This document shows, one piece after another, positions 58,549-64,000 of a stretch of 64,000 nt of DNA. Origin of the DNA: Eudorina sp. 2006-703-Eu-15 (lineage: Eukaryota; Chlorophyta; Chlorophyceae; Chlamydomonadales; Volvocaceae). Numbering within the stretch: position 1 is the first letter of the stretch; each line of letters starts with the position of its first letter. The stretch covers positions 62,001 to 126,000 of the forward strand of contig BDSI01000047.1 in the NCBI GenBank assembly GCA_003117195.1, read 5' to 3'. Below the pieces are notes generated by a model. The model did not search any database and had not been told where the DNA came from. It saw only the letters and a list, made by a program, of their open reading frames with translations. The position numbers and the translations under genes were made by a program.

Positions 58549-61500
58549 CGCGTTGGGCCCTGCGAGCGGGCGATCGAGATTCCCAAGCCTGCATCAGTGC
58601 GGTTGCGGGATAGTTCACCAGTCCTTGCAAAGCAAATCGCCCAGTTGTGCACTTAATCGACGCGTCCCTACATGCACTCCCGAGATCCCACCCTCGGGTC
58701 CAACCGTTCTTGCCTGCAGTTGCTTGTAACGCCTGGGCCGGCCAAGAATATTGGCGGTTGGGCTAAGCAGGCTTGTCGCATTCGTGCTTTTACTAGTGTA
58801 AGTCCTCGCGGGCCTGTGCGCCAGACCAGACAAGGTCCTCGCCAGTCTCGGCGGGCATTGCCGTGATAAGGGTTGACTTCTGAGGCCGAGTGTCATATCG
58901 GCAGCACTATAAGGTACACGGAGTATGCACGGAATTCAATCTGTTGCAAACCAGGATGCTGCGCAAGAGATTGGACCAGGACAGGTGATTTAAATAGGGC
59001 ACTCCAGAGGTCCTGCAATTATGGGATGACTGATTCGCCCTATAAATCGCCCATGACGGAAAATAAAATTTGCAGATGTAATACAGGAAGTTCTTGATAG
59101 CTGATGTCCACAGACCGTTTCCGTACACGGAGAGGAATTTCCATGTTATACGTTCATGGATACAGAATATGGGCACTCGATACGAGCGTGTATTTGACTT
59201 ACACGGTCACGTTTAGCAGTGAATTTAGGAACAGCCGACATGAACCAGAGCTCTGTCACATGTGCTGCCGTATGTTCATTCATAACGGACGCCCCCAATG
59301 ACGCAATGATCAATGGCAGCCTCATTGCACGGCAATTTTATCGGCTTCGCGGGGATGGGGGCGAAACCTGTGAACCACCCTCCCTGCAGGTTGGACACCT
59401 CGTTCGTCGGATGCCGGCAAAGGCCGGCACAGGCTGGTTCCCATGGATATGCAGCCTTGACAGATATGCAAATATAATGGGTGATAGCCAAAGCTCATCC
59501 GCATCAAGGGGGGCGCATGTTCCGGCTTACGGGCATCCATCGGCGTGTGCAAGGGCGACGACGATCGTACCTTATCGTACATGGAGACCATGCCGCTATG
59601 AACGCCTCTGCCAGGGTTTGTTGAAACCATCAAAAGTCGGCCTGCTGGATAACCTGTGTGCAATATGATTAAACTTATCATGGAACGCAGTACCAACTTC
59701 CGTCAAATCAGGTGTCGAAGGTGTCCAGCCGCAGCCTCGTGCTGTGTGCCCACCCTGCAGAGGCGGGGCCTTGCACGGCGAGTGCGCAATCCTTCGTCCC
59801 ATCGTTCATCCTCTGCTCACCGATGTCGTGCCGCGTAAACAGTCGCTTACGTACCCTAAGGCTTTATTACAACCTCAGTGCCTTCAGCGCAGGCGACCTC
59901 CCGACAGCATCTCGCGAACCTCGCGTACGTAGGTGGTGATGCTAGAAGTGTGTGGTGAGGAGGCTTCGGCTGTCATCTATGGCCCGCTGGGCCCACATCG
60001 TCGGCCTGCCGGGGCTATCTTGATCCTGCCTGCGGTTGAAACCGTACGTTGGACTTGTTGCAGGCGTGCCTCCGTTCATAGATCGCCTCGGTGGTTGTTG
60101 GGTTCATTACAGACAGGTGTGAAAGGATTGCCTGACAAGGGAAATGCTTCCCGGTGTACCAACAGGTCTGTGTCGTTGCATACTCCTTCCGATGGCGGCG
60201 GCTGCGCTGTAACTGTACGCACCTGCGGTGAATATGGGTCCCTGCGGTTCTTCCAGGTGACAACGTGACATTCCCTGCCTCTCAATCGTCATACCTGGTC
60301 ACCCCAGCAGAACCTACGAGCATGCAGCAAAAGGGAAACGTAGGACACACATTCAAACCTTCCGCACTGTTCTGCAACGCTGGCGGCCGATGTGCGACAG
60401 CGTACACGCAGTAAAGGCAACCATCTCCTGCGACCAACGTTCTGCGAGGTTGCGGAACCACACATGTTCTGGACCAGCCCCGAGTGTACGGCATATCACA
60501 GTACGGCAGACGGGTAGATGGATGGGTTTTGTCCATCCATATTCCGTATCAATGCGCCAAGGGCACAGAAAGACCACATAGGTGTGCGCCATCTGATCAA
60601 AATTGCTACCAGCCAACAGTGGCCTTCATTTCTGTCTCGGAATATCCCTGTAACGTTGACATCAACAAAGCAAATACGAAAGCTGCACTACTGAAATACA
60701 TCACTGCTGTGCGAAACTCTAGACCGGATATCGTGCGCTAGTACCGTAGTGCGTGGCTACTCACACCGACTCGTCGTCGTGGCCTCGGTACAACCCAGGA
60801 ATCCTTCGAACCAATTTTCTATGTAGCTCCAGACTCATGCTCAATCGTAAAACAGCCACACGGATTTGCCGACACGACCTGTCGTTGCGTTGAAACGGGC
60901 CGACGGCGCGCCTTGTGAGTCCACGTCATTTCGTTCCCATGATCAGCTCAGCATGCCTCTATGCTTTTCGGCTTGCGCCGAAACAGCGACTCGCTTCTGT
61001 GACTTGCGTCACTCTGTGACATCAAAGGACTCAGCCGCCCTCACTTTGCGACTGCATAAAATGCATACAATCCTCAAATTGGTTTTGCGCAATCAACATC
61101 ATCTTTGGAGGGGCAATGGCCGAGGTTGAGTTGCAGTCTCGATTTTTACATAAGTACACCGGGTGAACACTTCCACCAGGGTTACCACCTGATTGAATAA
61201 CCTGCAACCTCATTTAATCAAAGCACAGAGAAAGCTGTATCATAAGGAAAGCTGTTACAGACACAGCCCCTGTCGGACGAGCACAGGAACATCGATGCAG
61301 AAAAAGTTTCACTTGTAAAAAAATTCTGCATGAAAGGAGGTTTGCATTGAAAACCTGTGTACAACGGCTGGCAAAAGCACCACGGAAACTCCCTTCGTAC
61401 GACTGCGCAGACCCTGGTCGAAAATTCTGTTTGCTGCTGCATAACACTGTCCGATGATAGGTTCTATGACGAACTAGAGGCAGCACGTCACTTCCCACGG

Positions 61501-61841
61501 CGGGCTTCAGGCAGTGCTGGTTCCTGAGGGTCTTGACCACCGTGCGCAGTGGTACTCTTTATTTGGTTGTCCACACTGCGATCCGTGTGTTGGAATGCTC
61601 CTGCAGCCGGCCGTTGGCAGCCTGTGTGCGACGGCGGACCGGTGACAACAGCGCACCCTTCTCACAGCTATGGAGGTACCCGTTTTGCATATGCATGGGC
61701 AACGATACGGTCTTTTCCAAAACCCAATTTGTAGATCATTTTAGGAGTACTTCTGAAACTAGGTTGCCCCGCGGCAACGCTAACTTGTTCTGAGGAGGCC
61801 GGCCCGGGAGACGGCCATCAACGTGCCTAACTTTAAGCGGA
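58549..61841. other. Gene-free stretch between the CBM20 gene and the kinase gene
   Basis: A 3.3-kb divergent interval, noticeably AT-richer than the coding regions. Open frames are all under 150 codons and none resembles a known protein. The CBM20 promoter should lie just above 58548 and the kinase promoter just below 61842. Confidence 0.45.

Positions 61842-64000
<2,159 letters not shown>

Noticed and set aside
58370..58630. Alternative N-terminus of the CBM20 protein starting MQAWESR
   Set aside because: It joins the downstream exon in the wrong phase; the frame beginning at 58548 runs directly into the CBM20 domain.

Overview
The window is nuclear DNA from a volvocine green alga (Chlamydomonas/Gonium/Volvox lineage). 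The evidence is GC-rich sequence, many short GT-AG introns, Gln/Ala/Gly/Pro-rich low-complexity insertions in coding exons, TGTAA-type polyadenylation signals, and a PsbP protein that reads almost residue for residue like the Chlamydomonas one. The genus cannot be fixed from the sequence alone.

Layout. 1-1683: no gene seen. 1684-2441 (+): SDHAF2, the succinate dehydrogenase flavinylation factor. 2830-13951 (+): a very large REV1 translesion polymerase with BRCT, Y-family core, two ubiquitin-binding motifs and a REV1 C-terminal domain. 14823-16178 (-): PSBP1 of the oxygen-evolving complex. 18258-32669 (-): an NPC1-type sterol transporter of about 24 exons whose introns hold most of the window's satellites. 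33579-35338 (+): a phytanoyl-CoA-dioxygenase-like enzyme. 36868-40327 (-): an HD2/nucleoplasmin-like nuclear protein, head-to-head with 40711-45097 (+): an ODR4 homologue. 46552-47929 (-): a membrane protein I do not recognise. 48184-48840 (-): a GNAT acetyltransferase. 50685-54053: a mobile element. 55457-58548 (-): a CBM20 starch-binding coiled-coil protein with a C-terminal membrane anchor. 61842 to the window end (+): the 5' part of a CDKL-type protein kinase.

The genes are individually transcribed eukaryotic units with no operons and no obvious pathway cluster. Several act in organelles (SDHAF2 in mitochondria; PsbP and probably the CBM20 protein in plastids). ODR4 and CDKL homologues are linked to cilia in other organisms.

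Two things stand out. The first is the 3.4-kb element at 50685-54053. It carries a tyrosine recombinase but no reverse transcriptase that I can see, has long terminal inverted repeats, arrays of 38-bp palindromes and a near-perfect 98-bp hairpin, and fits no standard class cleanly. The second is repeated GC-AG introns (AG|GCAAGT-like donors) in at least four host genes and probably in the element. Exon boundaries were read by eye from splice signals, reading phase and family similarity; uncertain ones are flagged.
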